Shown: piece by piece, positions 53,807 to 63,127 of the stretch
Numbering within the stretch: the first letter of the stretch is position 1
How the letters are laid out: each line of letters starts with the position of its first letter
The notes under the pieces: model-generated
The model's input: the letters and a program-made list of their open reading frames with translations, nothing else
Database searches by the model: none
Told to the model about the DNA's origin: nothing
Source of the DNA: Halosegnis rubeus
GTDB taxonomy: Archaea; Halobacteriota; Halobacteria; Halobacteriales; Haloarculaceae
Assembly: GCF_009184545.1 (NCBI RefSeq)
Contig: NZ_QJOW01000001.1
Coordinates: 1 to 64,000 of the forward strand
Reading direction: 5' to 3'
DNA: 64,000 nucleotides
Made by a program: the position numbers and the translations under genes

Positions 53807-54595
53807 ATGCGCTGACTCGCCCGCGACGTGTACGCCACCGGTCGCCGCGCCGACGTGTCGACGCTCGCGGGCGCACTCGCGTACTTCGCGTTCCTCGCGC
53901 TCGTCCCCCTCGGCGTGTTGTTCGTCGCCGCGGTCGCCGCGCTCGTCGGCGAGCCGACCGGCTCGCGGGTGCTCGCTCTCCTCACGGAGACGCTCGACCC
54001 CGGCGTCGGCTCGCTCATCGAGTCGAACGTCCGGGACGCACGCGGCCGGTTCGAGGCGACGCTGCTCGCGACGGCGACGCTCGCGTTCGGTGGGTCCCGG
54101 CTGTTCCAGACGCTCGAACGGGGGTTCGCAAGCATCTACGGCGAACGCCGCGAGCGGTCGACTGCGCTCCGGGACGTGAGCACGGTCGCGCTCGCCGACA
54201 CCTTCGCGCTCGCCGTCCTCGGTGTGCTCGGAACCCACCTCGTCCACGGTGTCTCTGACGGTTGGCTCGCTCCCGGCGGGACCGTCCTGTTGTTCGTCGG
54301 ACTCGTCTGTGCCGTCGTCCCGACGTTCGTCGTCTTCCCGTCGGCGACCGTCCGGGTGCGTGACGCACTTCCGGGCGCGGCGCTGTCCGCCGGGAGTTGG
54401 ACTCTCGCGACGGTCGTCGTCCGCTGGTACGCCACCACCGGCGGACCGTGGCAGTACGGCGCGCTCGGGGTCGTCGTGCTCTCGCTCGGCTGGCTCTACG
54501 TCGGCGGTCTGGTCGTACTCGTCGGCGCGACGCTCAACGCTGTCCTCGGGGGCCACGTCGACCCGGACGAGACGTGGCATCCCGGCGATTATTAG
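53807..54595 (+). CDS. YihY/BrkB-family membrane protein with early in-frame stop
   Basis: The predicted leaderless ATG at 53807 is followed by CGC and TGA, then by a normal frame: LARDVYATGRRADVSTLAGALAYFAFLALVPLGVLFVAAVAALVGE. A GTG at 53828 opens the intact 255-residue protein, which has about six helices and the family region LFQTLERGFASIYG. So either translation starts at the GTG, or codon 3 is a point mutation (CGA to TGA would restore an Arg). Members are membrane proteins of uncertain role. The next gene is a paralogue, 23 bp away. Confidence 0.7.
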
Positions 54596-54618
54596 TAGGG
54601 AGTCGCCCACCTCCGGGT

Positions 54619-55893
54619 ATGAACCGCCGTCAGTCCGGCCCGCTCGACACCGTGAGGACGGTCGTCACCGTGGTCCGGAGCGACCAAATCACGTTCATCG
54701 CCGCGAGTCTCGCCTACTACGCGTTCATCTCGCTGCTCCCGCTGTTGTTGCTCACCGTCGTCGCCGTCAGCGTCGTCGGCGGGCCGGAGTTGGCCGCGAC
54801 CCTCGGCACCGCGGCCGCGAACTCCTTCGGCCAGCAGGCCGGCGCGCTCGTCGAGAGCGCGCTCGTCAACGCCGCCGGCAGGGGCGGAGCGACCGTCATC
54901 GGCACCGCGCTTCTCGTCTGGTCGGCGCTGAAGCTATTCCGCGGGCTGAAGGTCGCGTTCACCACGATCTACGGCACCGTCGACGAGCAGTCGATGTTCG
55001 ACCAGCTCCGCGACGGTTTCGTCGCGCTCGTCGGCGTCGGTCTCGGCGTCGCGGCGACGGTCATCGTCGGCTTCGTCGTCGCTCGCGTCGACCGCTCCAT
55101 CGTCGGCGTCGACATGGCTAACGTGGCCGGGACGGGACTGCTCGTGCTCGGACTGTTGTTCGTCTTCTTACCGCTCTACTACGTGCTTCCCGACCGTGGC
55201 GTTGTGACGGTCCGTGAGGCGGTTCCGGGGGCGCTCGTCGCCGCCGTCGGCTGGGCCGGTCTACAGGTCGGCTTCCGAATCTACGCCGAACAGGCCGCGA
55301 CGTACCAGGCATACGGTGTCCTCGGCGGCGTGCTCCTGCTCGTGACCTTCCTCTACATCGGCGGTATCATCCTCCTCGTCGGTGTCGTCGTGAACGCCGT
55401 CCTCGCCGGGCGTATCGACGACGAGAGTGACCTCCTCGACCCCGACGCCCACGGGACAGGAGGGAGGGGCTTATCAGCCACCGGTACGACCACTCTCGAT
55501 GTGAGCGAGGACGCCGACGAACGTGGTGAACGAGACAGCCGCGACGAGGAGATTCGTGAACTCCGTGAACGACTCGCCGAGTTCGAAGACGAGGTGGAGG
55601 AGCGAACGGTCAAACGCGACGACCTGGAGCGTGACCTCAAGCGGTACGTCCGTCGGAAGGTTCGCTCCGGGAAGGCCCGCGGCTGGGGTCCGTATCTCGT
55701 CTTGCTGTACGGAACGGTCATGACGCTGGGCGCGTTCACCCAGCTCTCGGGCGGGTGGGCCGTCCTCGCGATGCTCGTCATCTGGCTGTCGACGCTCGGG
55801 CTGTACGCGCTAATGCTCATCGTCAGCGGGGGACTCTCCGCGGCACAGCTACCGTTCAAGCTGCGTGACACCGTCGCCGACCGGCGGAAATGA
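54619..55893 (+). CDS. YihY/BrkB protein fused in frame to a second small membrane protein
   Basis: Residues 1-275 form a YihY-type membrane domain (AASLAYYAFISLLPLLLLTVVAVSVVG, KLFRGLKVAFTTIYGTVDEQSMF, VLPDRGVVTVREAVPGALVAAVGW). Residues 276-295 (DPDAHGTGGRGLSATGTTTLD) look like translated intergenic DNA and contain a TATA-like box. From GTG 55501 the frame continues with a coiled coil (EIRELRERLAEFEDEVEERTVK) and two helices (GPYLVLLYGTVMTLGAF and VLAMLVIWLSTLGLYALMLIV) normally found as a separate haloarchaeal protein. I read this as a gene fusion by loss of the YihY stop, or two genes sharing a frame. Confidence 0.75.
   Translation: MNRRQSGPLDTVRTVVTVVRSDQITFIAASLAYYAFISLLPLLLLTVVAVSVVGGPELAATLGTAAANSFGQQAGALVESALVNAAGRGGATVIGTALLVWSALKLFRGLKVAFTTIYGTVDEQSMFDQLRDGFVALVGVGLGVAATVIVGFVVARVDRSIVGVDMANVAGTGLLVLGLLFVFLPLYYVLPDRGVVTVREAVPGALVAAVGWAGLQVGFRIYAEQAATYQAYGVLGGVLLLVTFLYIGGIILLVGVVVNAVLAGRIDDESDLLDPDAHGTGGRGLSATGTTTLDVSEDADERGERDSRDEEIRELRERLAEFEDEVEERTVKRDDLERDLKRYVRRKVRSGKARGWGPYLVLLYGTVMTLGAFTQLSGGWAVLAMLVIWLSTLGLYALMLIVSGGLSAAQLPFKLRDTVADRRK
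55469..55476 (+). promoter_or_regulatory. promoter inside the YihY reading frame
   Basis: GCTTATCA lies 25-32 nt before the GTG at 55501, the spacing of a leaderless promoter. It suggests that the C-terminal part is, or recently was, an independent gene. Confidence 0.5.
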
Positions 55894-56783
55894 GCCACAA
55901 CTTCGGTGTCGTCGCCGCGCTTCGTGACGCCCCCGATGTCGTCATCGTCGTCTTCACGCTGCTCACCCAACTGGGTGACTTCTGGTGGTATCTGTCCGTC
56001 CTGACGCTCGCGTACGCCTTCGCGGGTGTCCACCCGCGACTGCGCGGCGAGCGCGTCCGTGAACGCGTTGCCTTTGTCATCGCCGTCGCGCTCGGTGCGC
56101 TCGCCGTTACCTACCTGCTGAAGCTGGCGGTCACGCACTCGCGCCCACCCGGTGCCGAGACCGCCCGCGACCTCGCGTGGCTTCCCCCCTCGCTCGACCC
56201 CGTCTGGCGCTCCCTCGCGACGAGCGACAGCTACAGTCTCCCCTCCGGACACGCCACCGGGAGCGCGGCGATATACGGGGCCATCGCGCTCGTGAGCCGG
56301 TGGGGGAGCCGTCGGCTCCGATACGGCGGTGCAGCCGCGCTGGTCGCGCTAATCGCGCTCTCGCGGGTCGTCATCGGCGTCCACTATCTCGGTGACGTAC
56401 TCGCCGGTCTCGCCGTCGGTGGCGGCTATCTAGCCGTCGTCTGGTTCGCCACTCGCGGCCGGAGAGTCAAGCGCGCGTTCTCGATTGCACTCGCCGTCGC
56501 GCTCGTCGGGATGTTCGCGACACTGACCCCGGAGACGGCCGCGATCGCCGGAGCCACGCTCGCCGGTCGCATCACGTGGACCATCGTCGGTGGACGGCTT
56601 CCGGCGTTCTCGACGCGCACTGAGGGGGTAGTGACGGCAGTCGCCGCGCTCGCCGGTGCGGTACTTGCGGGCGGGACTGCCTTCGTCGGTGACGCGAGCG
56701 TCGTCGCGCTGTTCGTCGCCGCCGCCGGTGGTATCACGCTGATTCTCACGTCGCCGCTGGCGACGGAGCGACTCCTCGGGTAG
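55890..56783 (+). CDS. PAP2-type membrane phosphatase
   Basis: The 297-residue protein has the three phosphatase motifs: LKLAVTHSRPPG (about 73-84), SYSLPSGHATGSAA (about 114-127) and SRVVIGVHYLGDVLAG (about 158-173). About eight helices surround them. PAP2 enzymes hydrolyse phosphatidic acid or polyprenyl diphosphates. Its ATG overlaps the stop of the fused YihY gene by 4 bp (ATGA), so they are translationally coupled. Confidence 0.9.
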   Translation: MSHNFGVVAALRDAPDVVIVVFTLLTQLGDFWWYLSVLTLAYAFAGVHPRLRGERVRERVAFVIAVALGALAVTYLLKLAVTHSRPPGAETARDLAWLPPSLDPVWRSLATSDSYSLPSGHATGSAAIYGAIALVSRWGSRRLRYGGAAALVALIALSRVVIGVHYLGDVLAGLAVGGGYLAVVWFATRGRRVKRAFSIALAVALVGMFATLTPETAAIAGATLAGRITWTIVGGRLPAFSTRTEGVVTAVAALAGAVLAGGTAFVGDASVVALFVAAAGGITLILTSPLATERLLG

Positions 56784-56832
56784 TCGTGGGCCGTCGCTGT
56801 CGACGCGCGAAAGAAGGAGAAGGAGAAACGCG

Positions 56833-58194
56833 TTAGAACGTTTCGAGGTAGCGGTCGAGCTCCCAGTCGGAGACGTCGACGCGGTAGTCGTCGTACTCGG
56901 CGTTCTTGGCCTCGAGGAACTTCTCGGCGACGTGGTCGCCGAGCGCGTCCATCACGAGTTCGTCGTCTTCGAGCGCGTCGAGCGCCTCGCCGAGGTTCGA
57001 CGGCAGCGTGGTGATGCCGTGCTCCTCGCGCTTCTGCTCGTCGAACTCGTAGATGTTCTCGCGAACCGGGTCCGGGCAGTCGAGGTCGTTCTCGATGCCG
57101 TCGAGTCCGGCGTGGATGAGCGCCGCGAAGGCGAGATACGCGTTACACGACGGGTCCGGGAAGCGCGCCTCGATACGTGAAGCGGCCGGGACGCGAGCGG
57201 CCGGCTTGCGGATGAGCGCGGAGCGGTTGCGGTCGGACCACGCGACGTACACCGGGGCCTCGTAGCCGGGGACGAGTCGCTTGTAGCTGTTGACGGTCGG
57301 GTTCGTCACGGCCGCCAGCGCCTCGGCGTGTTCGAGGATGCCGGCGGTGAACTGCTTTGCCGTCTCGCTCAGGTCGAACTCGTCGTCGCCGTCGTGGAAG
57401 GCGTTCTCGCCGTCCTCGGTGAACAGCGAGATGTGGGTGTGCATGCCCGAGCCGTTGATCCGCGGAATCGGCTTCGGCATGAACGTGGCGTGGAGGTCGT
57501 GTTGTGCGGCAATCGCGCGGACGACCGTCCGGAAGGTCCCGACGTTGTCGGCCGTCGTCAGGGCGTCGTCGTACTCGAAGTTGATCTCGTGTTGGCCCTG
57601 TGCGACCTCGTGGTGGGAGGCCTCGATGTCGAAGCCCATCTCCTCGAGCCCGAAGATGATGTCACGACGCACGTCCGAGGCGAGGTCCTTCGGCGCGAGG
57701 TCGAAGTAGCCGCCGGCGTCGTTCGTCTTCGTCGTTGCGCGCCCGTCCTCGTCTTCCTCGAAGAGGAAGAACTCCGGTTCGGGAGCGGCGTTGACCTCGT
57801 AGCCCATCTCCGCTGCGCGGTCGAGTGCGCCCTTCAGTACGTGTCGCGGGTCACCCTCGAACGGCTCGCCCGTCGACGTGTTGATGACATCACAGATGAG
57901 CCGCGCGGAGTGGCCGTCGCGCCACGGCAAAATAGCGAACGTGCTCGCGTCGGGCTTGAGCCGCATGTCCGACTCCTGAATACGGACGAACCCCTCGATA
58001 GAGGAGCCGTCGAAGTAGATTCCCTCGGTGAACGCCTTCTCCGCCTGGTCGGCGGGAACGGCGACGTTCTTGACTGTGCCGAGGATATCCGTGAACTGGA
58101 GTCTGAGGAAGTCGACGTCCTTCTCGTCGATTTCGTCCAGTACGCGCTGTGCTTCCGCCGAAAGGCCGCCGTCCGGTGCAGTGTCCTCCGTCAT
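56833..58194 (-). CDS. glnA: glutamine synthetase, type I
   Basis: The 453-residue enzyme makes glutamine from glutamate and ammonia. Markers are [19 protein letters not shown] near residue 30, [23 protein letters not shown] (about 55-80), [21 protein letters not shown] (about 195-215), [20 protein letters not shown] (about 245-265), [26 protein letters not shown] (about 310-335) and the C-terminal catalytic part. The start at 58194 is supported by a TATA-like CTTTAATA 31-38 nt upstream. It is divergent from lrp. Confidence 0.97.
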   Translation of the reverse strand: MTEDTAPDGGLSAEAQRVLDEIDEKDVDFLRLQFTDILGTVKNVAVPADQAEKAFTEGIYFDGSSIEGFVRIQESDMRLKPDASTFAILPWRDGHSARLICDVINTSTGEPFEGDPRHVLKGALDRAAEMGYEVNAAPEPEFFLFEEDEDGRATTKTNDAGGYFDLAPKDLASDVRRDIIFGLEEMGFDIEASHHEVAQGQHEINFEYDDALTTADNVGTFRTVVRAIAAQHDLHATFMPKPIPRINGSGMHTHISLFTEDGENAFHDGDDEFDLSETAKQFTAGILEHAEALAAVTNPTVNSYKRLVPGYEAPVYVAWSDRNRSALIRKPAARVPAASRIEARFPDPSCNAYLAFAALIHAGLDGIENDLDCPDPVRENIYEFDEQKREEHGITTLPSNLGEALDALEDDELVMDALGDHVAEKFLEAKNAEYDDYRVDVSDWELDRYLETF

Positions 58195-58224
58195 GTTCGA
58201 GACAGACGTACTGAACGTCCCCGG

Positions 58225-58296
58225 TATTAAAGCAGTATCTATCTTCGCAAAACATACCGAGCTCGCTCAGGAACTGGATATTCGTAAACTTATAAT
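58225..58296. promoter_or_regulatory. divergent glnA/lrp promoter region
   Basis: CTTTAATA for glnA (58225-58232, minus strand) and AACTTATAAT for lrp (58287-58296, plus strand) both fit leaderless spacing. Lrp probably binds between them to control glnA and itself. Confidence 0.55.
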
Positions 58297-58320
58297 GGTG
58301 GGGATGCGTTACCAGGTGTA

Positions 58321-58779
58321 ATGACGTACGAAAACCTCGACCGACGGTTGGTGAACGCACTTCTCGAAGACGGCCGCGCCTCCCTCCGCTCGCTCGCGGA
58401 GGAACTCGGCGTGAGCGTCACCACCGTCTCCAACCACATCTCCGACCTCGAAGAGTCGGGGATCATCTCCGGGTACACACCCGTCGTCGGCTACGATGAA
58501 CTCGGCTACGACGTGACCGCTATCATCCAGCTCAAGTGCGAAGGCTCTGCGCTCCCCGACATCACCGAGCGACTGCGCGAACACAGCCAGATGATTTCGG
58601 TGTACGAGGTGACGGGCGACCACGACGTGATCGCCATCGGGAAGTTCACCGACACCGACCACATGAACTCCCAGATCAAGGAACTGCTCATCGACCCCGA
58701 CATCAAGGAGTCGAACACCAGCGTCGTTCTGAACTCCGTGCTCGAAAACGAGCAGTTCACCCTCGATATCAAGGAGTAA
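58321..58779 (+). CDS. lrp: Lrp/AsnC family transcriptional regulator
   Basis: The 152-residue protein has the N-terminal HTH ([43 protein letters not shown], about 4-46) and the C-terminal RAM domain ([17 protein letters not shown], about 57-73). It is divergent from glnA, a conserved arrangement in haloarchaea where Lrp controls glutamine synthetase and other genes in response to amino acids. Confidence 0.93.
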   Translation: MTYENLDRRLVNALLEDGRASLRSLAEELGVSVTTVSNHISDLEESGIISGYTPVVGYDELGYDVTAIIQLKCEGSALPDITERLREHSQMISVYEVTGDHDVIAIGKFTDTDHMNSQIKELLIDPDIKESNTSVVLNSVLENEQFTLDIKE

Positions 58780-58836
58780 GCTCCGCCGACTCAGTTCCCG
58801 CTCTCGCGGACATGTCAACGTCAGCGATGGCTCGCT

Positions 58837-59214
58837 CTACAACAGCTGTTCGAGTTGGTGGCGACGGCGGCTCACGTCGAAGTGGAGTCGAACGTTCCCC
58901 TGACTCGACAGCCGGTCGAGCACGAGCAGCGGGTCGACACCCTCGCTCTCGACGGCTTCGAGCAGCCCCTCGATGTCGCTGCGGTTGAGCGCGAGCGAGT
59001 CCATCATCCCGAGCGCCAGTGCCATCGCCGCGCCGGCCGTGCCTTCCGGAAACTCGTCAGAGACGCGCGAGAAGTCCGGCTCGTCGCCGAACTCCGCCGG
59101 CTGGCTGGCGAGACACCGCGTACAGGTCGCGACGTACTCGCTGTCCACGTACTCGCGCAGATTCAGCGGGACCTCGTACATCGTCGTCGGGCCGCCACAG
59201 TGGTTGCACTCCAT
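58837..59214 (-). CDS. DUF6276-like zinc-ribbon protein
   Basis: The 125-residue protein has CNHCGGPTTMYEVPLNLREYV at the start and TCTRCLASQP near residue 30, four cysteines forming a zinc ribbon. The rest is helical (AMALALGMMDSLALNRSDIEGLLEAVESEGVDPLLVLDRL). It is a conserved haloarchaeal family with no known function. The ATG at 59214 is chosen because the earlier part of the frame reads over the downstream end of ilvE. Confidence 0.7.
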   Translation of the reverse strand: MECNHCGGPTTMYEVPLNLREYVDSEYVATCTRCLASQPAEFGDEPDFSRVSDEFPEGTAGAAMALALGMMDSLALNRSDIEGLLEAVESEGVDPLLVLDRLSSQGNVRLHFDVSRRRHQLEQLL

Positions 59215-59261
59215 ACCGCGGCCACGGCGGCGAGCGAAAAGGGTGTGACTATTCGACCGGC

Positions 59262-60197
59262 TCAGACGTAGGTGAACCACTCGTCGTGGTCGTCCGTCTT
59301 GCGCTCGACGAGGTCGAAGAAGGCGGTCTGGAGTTCCTCGGTGACCGGGCCACGGGTTCCCGAGCCGATGGTGACGTTGTCCACCTGCTTGATGGGGGTG
59401 ACCTCGGCGGCGGAGCCAGTAAAGAACAGCTCGTCGGCGGTGTGGAGTTCGCCACGCGAGATGGAGACGTTGTCGTGGACGGTGTAGCCGCGCTCCTCGG
59501 CCAGCGTGATGACGGTTTCGCGGGTGATGCCGTCGAGGATGGACTCCGAGAGTCCGGGCGTGAATATTTCGTCGTCGCGCACGAGGAAGATGTTCTCGCC
59601 CGGTCCCTCGGCGACGTTCCCCTCCTTGTTGAGGACGATGGCCTCGACGAAACCGTTGCGTCGAGCCTCCTCGCCGGCCAGCATGCTGTTGACGTACAGC
59701 CCGGTCGTCTTGGCGTTGGTCGGAATCTGACTGGAGGCGTGTTTTCGCCACGAGGAGACCATCACGTCGATACCGTTCTTGAGGGCCTCCTCGCCGAGAT
59801 ATGCGCCCCACTCCCACGCGGCGATGGCCACGTCGGTCGGGCAGTCCTTCGGCGAGACGCCGAGACTGTCGTAGCCGTAGAAGGCAATCGGGCGGATGTA
59901 CGCCGACTCGAGCTCGTTGCGGTCGAGCAGCTCCAAGGTCGCCTCGGTGAGCTCCTCGCGATCGTGCTCGATGTCCATGTCGTACGGCTTGGTGCTCTCG
60001 TACAGTCGGTCGAGGTGTTCCTCCCAGCGGAACAGCGCCGTCCCCTTCTGTGTGTCGTACGCACGGACGCCCTCGAAGACGCCCGAGCCGTAGTGGAGCC
60101 CGTGTGAGAGGACGTGCGTCGTCGCGTCACGCCAATCGACGAACTCGCCGTTCTGCCAGATGACACCGTCGTCTTCCATCGCTTCGAACGCGGACAT
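59262..60197 (-). CDS. ilvE: branched-chain amino acid aminotransferase
   Basis: The 311-residue fold-type IV PLP enzyme has the pattern LSHGLHYGSGVFEGVRAYDT (about 30-49), SAYIRPIAFYGYDSLGV (about 97-113), the catalytic Lys in PTNAKTTGLYVNSML (about 158-172) and TADELFFTGSAAEVTPI (about 250-266). It transfers amino groups to 2-oxo acids in the last step of Val, Leu and Ile synthesis. No other ilv genes lie close by. Confidence 0.95.
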   Translation of the reverse strand: MSAFEAMEDDGVIWQNGEFVDWRDATTHVLSHGLHYGSGVFEGVRAYDTQKGTALFRWEEHLDRLYESTKPYDMDIEHDREELTEATLELLDRNELESAYIRPIAFYGYDSLGVSPKDCPTDVAIAAWEWGAYLGEEALKNGIDVMVSSWRKHASSQIPTNAKTTGLYVNSMLAGEEARRNGFVEAIVLNKEGNVAEGPGENIFLVRDDEIFTPGLSESILDGITRETVITLAEERGYTVHDNVSISRGELHTADELFFTGSAAEVTPIKQVDNVTIGSGTRGPVTEELQTAFFDLVERKTDDHDEWFTYV

Positions 60198-60241
60198 ACG
60201 AACTCGTCGGTCGCTCGTAACTTAAATGTCGCAGAAACTGC

Positions 60242-60901
60242 CTACGCCAGCCGCGCGATGAGGTCCGCGCCCTCTACGTAAGCGAGCCCGTTGCGGTCGG
60301 CGTACGTCCGGGCGTCAGCCGGCGAGAGCGCCTCGCCCGTCTCGTCGTCTAACATCTCACACACCACGGCCGCCGGCGGCCGGTCGGCCGCGATGGCGAG
60401 CGCAACCGCGAGTTCGGTGTGGCCCTGTCGGTCGCCCAGTAGCTCGGGGGCGGCCCGGAGTAGGTGGACGTGCCCCGGCGCGCGGAAGTCGGCCGCGAAC
60501 TCCAGCGTGTCGGGTGCGCGGGCCGATTCGCCCAGCCGCGAGATGGTGAGCGCGCGGTCGGCGTCGGTGATGCCCGTGAACGTGTCGCGGTGGTTCACCG
60601 TCAGCGAGAACGACGAGCGCTCGTCGTACGCGAGTTCGTGGTCGGCCGCCGCGGGATGGTCGAGTTGCTCCTGCATGAACGGGAGCGACCACGCCGCTGC
60701 CACCTCGTCCGAGAGCGCGACGCAGATGAGTCCGCCCGCGTCGTTGCGGAGCCGCGCGACTGCGTCGGCGTCGACTGCGTGTGCCGGGTAGATGAGGTCG
60801 GTCTCCCCCTCCCGGTCGGCGGCGTCGTGGACTAAGATCGGCTCGCCGCGGCGGTAGGCTGCGATTGCCGCGTCGACAGCTGCGTTACTCTGCTGTGACA
60901 C
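60242..60901 (-). CDS. ribB: 3,4-dihydroxy-2-butanone-4-phosphate synthase
   Basis: The 219-residue enzyme converts ribulose 5-phosphate to the four-carbon riboflavin precursor. Markers are [17 protein letters not shown] (about 24-40, acidic metal and substrate loop), [13 protein letters not shown] (about 51-63) and the [11 protein letters not shown]...[12 protein letters not shown] region (about 144-168). Its start overlaps the end of the upstream RbkR gene by 17 bp, so the two are co-transcribed. RibA and RibE are not adjacent. Confidence 0.94.
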   Translation of the reverse strand: MSQQSNAAVDAAIAAYRRGEPILVHDAADREGETDLIYPAHAVDADAVARLRNDAGGLICVALSDEVAAAWSLPFMQEQLDHPAAADHELAYDERSSFSLTVNHRDTFTGITDADRALTISRLGESARAPDTLEFAADFRAPGHVHLLRAAPELLGDRQGHTELAVALAIAADRPPAAVVCEMLDDETGEALSPADARTYADRNGLAYVEGADLIARLA

Positions 60902-61583
60902 GCACCGTCACCTCCTGGTCGTCCGTGAGGTCGAGTTCGTCCCGGAGCTTGACCGGGGCGATGATCTCCAGCTTGTCGGCGTCGTGGTGGGTGCGCTCGG
61001 GCGCGATGACGTGGGCCGTCTCGAACGACGCCTCGTCGGCCTCGACGGTCGCCGGCCAGCAGAACGCCGGGCCGTAGGTGCGGTCTTCCCCCTCCCAGCC
61101 GTCGATTTGAACAGGCTCGAAGCTGTCCATCCGGCTGCGGGCGGCGACGGACTCGTCGTTGAGTTCGACGTTGAGTGTGCCGAGGAACGGCTCGTAGCCC
61201 AGTTTCTCCTCGAACTGCTCCATGTAGCCGGGCAGGGAGATGTAGTGGCGGCCCTCGCCCATCCCGCTGGTGACGTGGCCGTCGAAGGCGACCGACGGGT
61301 CACGCTCGAAGATGTGGCGGTACTGCTCGTATTCGCTGCGGAGCACGCGTTCGCCGTCGTCGGTGAGGGTGACGCGCTGGCCGTCACCGAGCATCTCCCG
61401 CTCGATGAGTCCGGCGGATTCGAGCCGCTGGAGCCGGCGGGAGGCGGTCTGGTTCGAGACGTCGAGCCGTTCGGCGACGACCGCACACGTCACCGTGGTT
61501 GGCCCGTCGATGCTGCCCGCGAGCGCGAGTTCCTTGAGCGTCGTGAGTTCGTCCGGACCGACGGACGCGACCTGCTCTTGCAT
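60885..61583 (-). CDS. rbkR: RbkR: riboflavin kinase fused to HTH regulator
   Basis: This 232-residue protein has an N-terminal winged helix ([25 protein letters not shown], about 32-56) joined to a CTP-dependent riboflavin kinase (DUF120 fold, about 98-232). The kinase part shows [17 protein letters not shown] (about 104-120), [13 protein letters not shown] (about 130-142) and [20 protein letters not shown] at the end. It makes FMN and, as the archaeal regulator RbkR, senses it to control riboflavin genes. The overlap with ribB suggests direct coupling. The start at 61583 is the only ATG close to the domain. Confidence 0.92.
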   Translation of the reverse strand: MQEQVASVGPDELTTLKELALAGSIDGPTTVTCAVVAERLDVSNQTASRRLQRLESAGLIEREMLGDGQRVTLTDDGERVLRSEYEQYRHIFERDPSVAFDGHVTSGMGEGRHYISLPGYMEQFEEKLGYEPFLGTLNVELNDESVAARSRMDSFEPVQIDGWEGEDRTYGPAFCWPATVEADEASFETAHVIAPERTHHDADKLEIIAPVKLRDELDLTDDQEVTVRVTAE

Positions 61584-61649
61584 ACCTCAAAGTGGGACCT
61601 TCGCGTGGTTAAGCATATCGTTACTGGCACGCATCGCAGAAGTGGAACG

Positions 61650-62603
61650 CTACGACCAGAACTCGCTGCCGCCCTTCAGCTTCGGCACCCACGTGTCCTC
61701 GTCGCGCGAGAGCAGGGTGACACGGGAGTCGGGAACCTCGCGGAAGGTGTCGTGGTCCGGGAGGAACTCCCCGACGCGTTCGGTGAACGCCTTCACCTCC
61801 TCGTGGCTCGGCATGTTCTCGTGGCCGAGTCGGCTCCGGGAGTGGCCGACGTACATGTACGCTTTCATCTCCAGGAAGTCGATGTCGGCGCGCTCGCACA
61901 TGACGGCGTACCACTCCGGGGTGTGCATGTTGAAGCCGTCGACGAGCGTCGTCCGGATGACCGTCCGCGTCTCGTCTTTCTCTGCCAGCACGTCGAGCGT
62001 GTCGAGCAGTCGCTCCCAGGCGTCGTCTTCTATCGCGGCGACCGTTTCGTCGAAGGTGTGGCGGTCCGCGGCGTCGACGGAGACGTACAGCTGGGTCGGG
62101 TCACACGCGTCGAGCACCTCGGGCCGGGTGCCGTTGGAGACGAGGAAGGTCGTGATGTCGCGGTCGTGAAACGCCTCGATGAGCTCCGGCAGATACGGGT
62201 ACAGCGTCGGCTCGCCGTCCAGCGAGATGGCGACGTGGCGCGGCTCCATCGCCTCGTCGAAGACGCGGCGCGGAACCTCGTCGTTGCCCCCGAAGCCGGA
62301 CAGCAGTTTGCGCTGCAGCTCGATGGAGGCGTCGACGACCGCTTCGGGGTCGTCCCACTCGACCTCGTCGAGTTCGTACGCGTGGCCCGCGTGGTCGCGC
62401 CAGCAGAAGACACACCGCTCGTTGCACTTCACGACGGGCGTCATCTGGATACAGCGGTGTGACTGAATGCCGTAGAAGGTGTTCTTGTAACAGCGTCCTT
62501 CGCCGCGGAGGGCGTTCGCCGTCCACCCGCAGGTCTGTGCGGCGGTGTGGTTCCGGCTGTGGTACTCCGGGTCGTCCACCTGTTTCGGCCCGGTGTCGCT
62601 CAT
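61650..62603 (-). CDS. taw1: 4-demethylwyosine synthase (Taw1/TYW1)
   Basis: The 317-residue radical SAM enzyme builds the tricyclic base of tRNA-Phe position 37 from m1G and pyruvate. It has the radical SAM triplet KCNERCVFCWRD (CX3CX2C, about residues 59-70) and the other cluster ligands (TCGWTANALRGEGRCYKNTFYGIQSHRC, about 24-51). SLDGEPTLYPYLPELI (about 128-143) is the GEPT SAM-binding motif. It points away from argS with a 524-bp gap. Confidence 0.95.
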   Translation of the reverse strand: MSDTGPKQVDDPEYHSRNHTAAQTCGWTANALRGEGRCYKNTFYGIQSHRCIQMTPVVKCNERCVFCWRDHAGHAYELDEVEWDDPEAVVDASIELQRKLLSGFGGNDEVPRRVFDEAMEPRHVAISLDGEPTLYPYLPELIEAFHDRDITTFLVSNGTRPEVLDACDPTQLYVSVDAADRHTFDETVAAIEDDAWERLLDTLDVLAEKDETRTVIRTTLVDGFNMHTPEWYAVMCERADIDFLEMKAYMYVGHSRSRLGHENMPSHEEVKAFTERVGEFLPDHDTFREVPDSRVTLLSRDEDTWVPKLKGGSEFWS

Positions 62604-63127
62604 ACCCGACGGTCGCGGGCCGCGGGCCTAAAGCCGTCGCTGTCGGGGCGAAACAGATGAGAACAGAGGGGTAATTCTGGGTCACTTCCGGCGGCAGTCG
62701 GAACACGGCGAGTCCCGAGGAGCCGACGGCCACGTCGGGGTAGACGTTCTCGCTGTCGGGAGCCGGCCGACCGTATCGGGCTTCGAGCAGATTGCCTTCC
62801 ACCGGAGAGTCGAGTTGCGTCCACTGGGCGTCTTCTCGAAGATACACCCGGAGTTGCCCACCACGAGCTTCTTGTCGTCCTCGCGAGTGACGCAGTTTTA
62901 GCGGCGCTGAATGTTGAATTTCACTGTTGTTTGCGACAAAATAGATTACCACTCCGTGCTCCCACGGGTGATTCGACGTTCCTACCTACGTTACTACTGC
63001 TCGCGTTGTCCGCCACTCATCTCTGCGTGTCGCTCGCTCTGCTCGCTCCCGCGTCGGTTGAGATTGGCTCGCTGCGCTCACCGATCATCTCCGCAAGCCC
63101 CTTTATCACTCACAGGAAACGGGAGCC
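62604..63127. other. long gap between taw1 and argS, no clear gene
   Basis: No gene is supported with confidence. On the minus strand, about 62640-62950, a frame gives GGQLRVYLREDAQWTQLDSP and YPDVAVGSSGLAVFRLPPEV, which may be a remnant of a protein-coding gene but has no clear start or end. An AT-rich stretch lies at about 62895-62955. The right part (62990-63100) is rich in GCTCGCT-type repeats and ends in a TATA-like CTTTATCA (63099-63106) for argS. No tRNA-like fold was seen. Confidence 0.35.
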
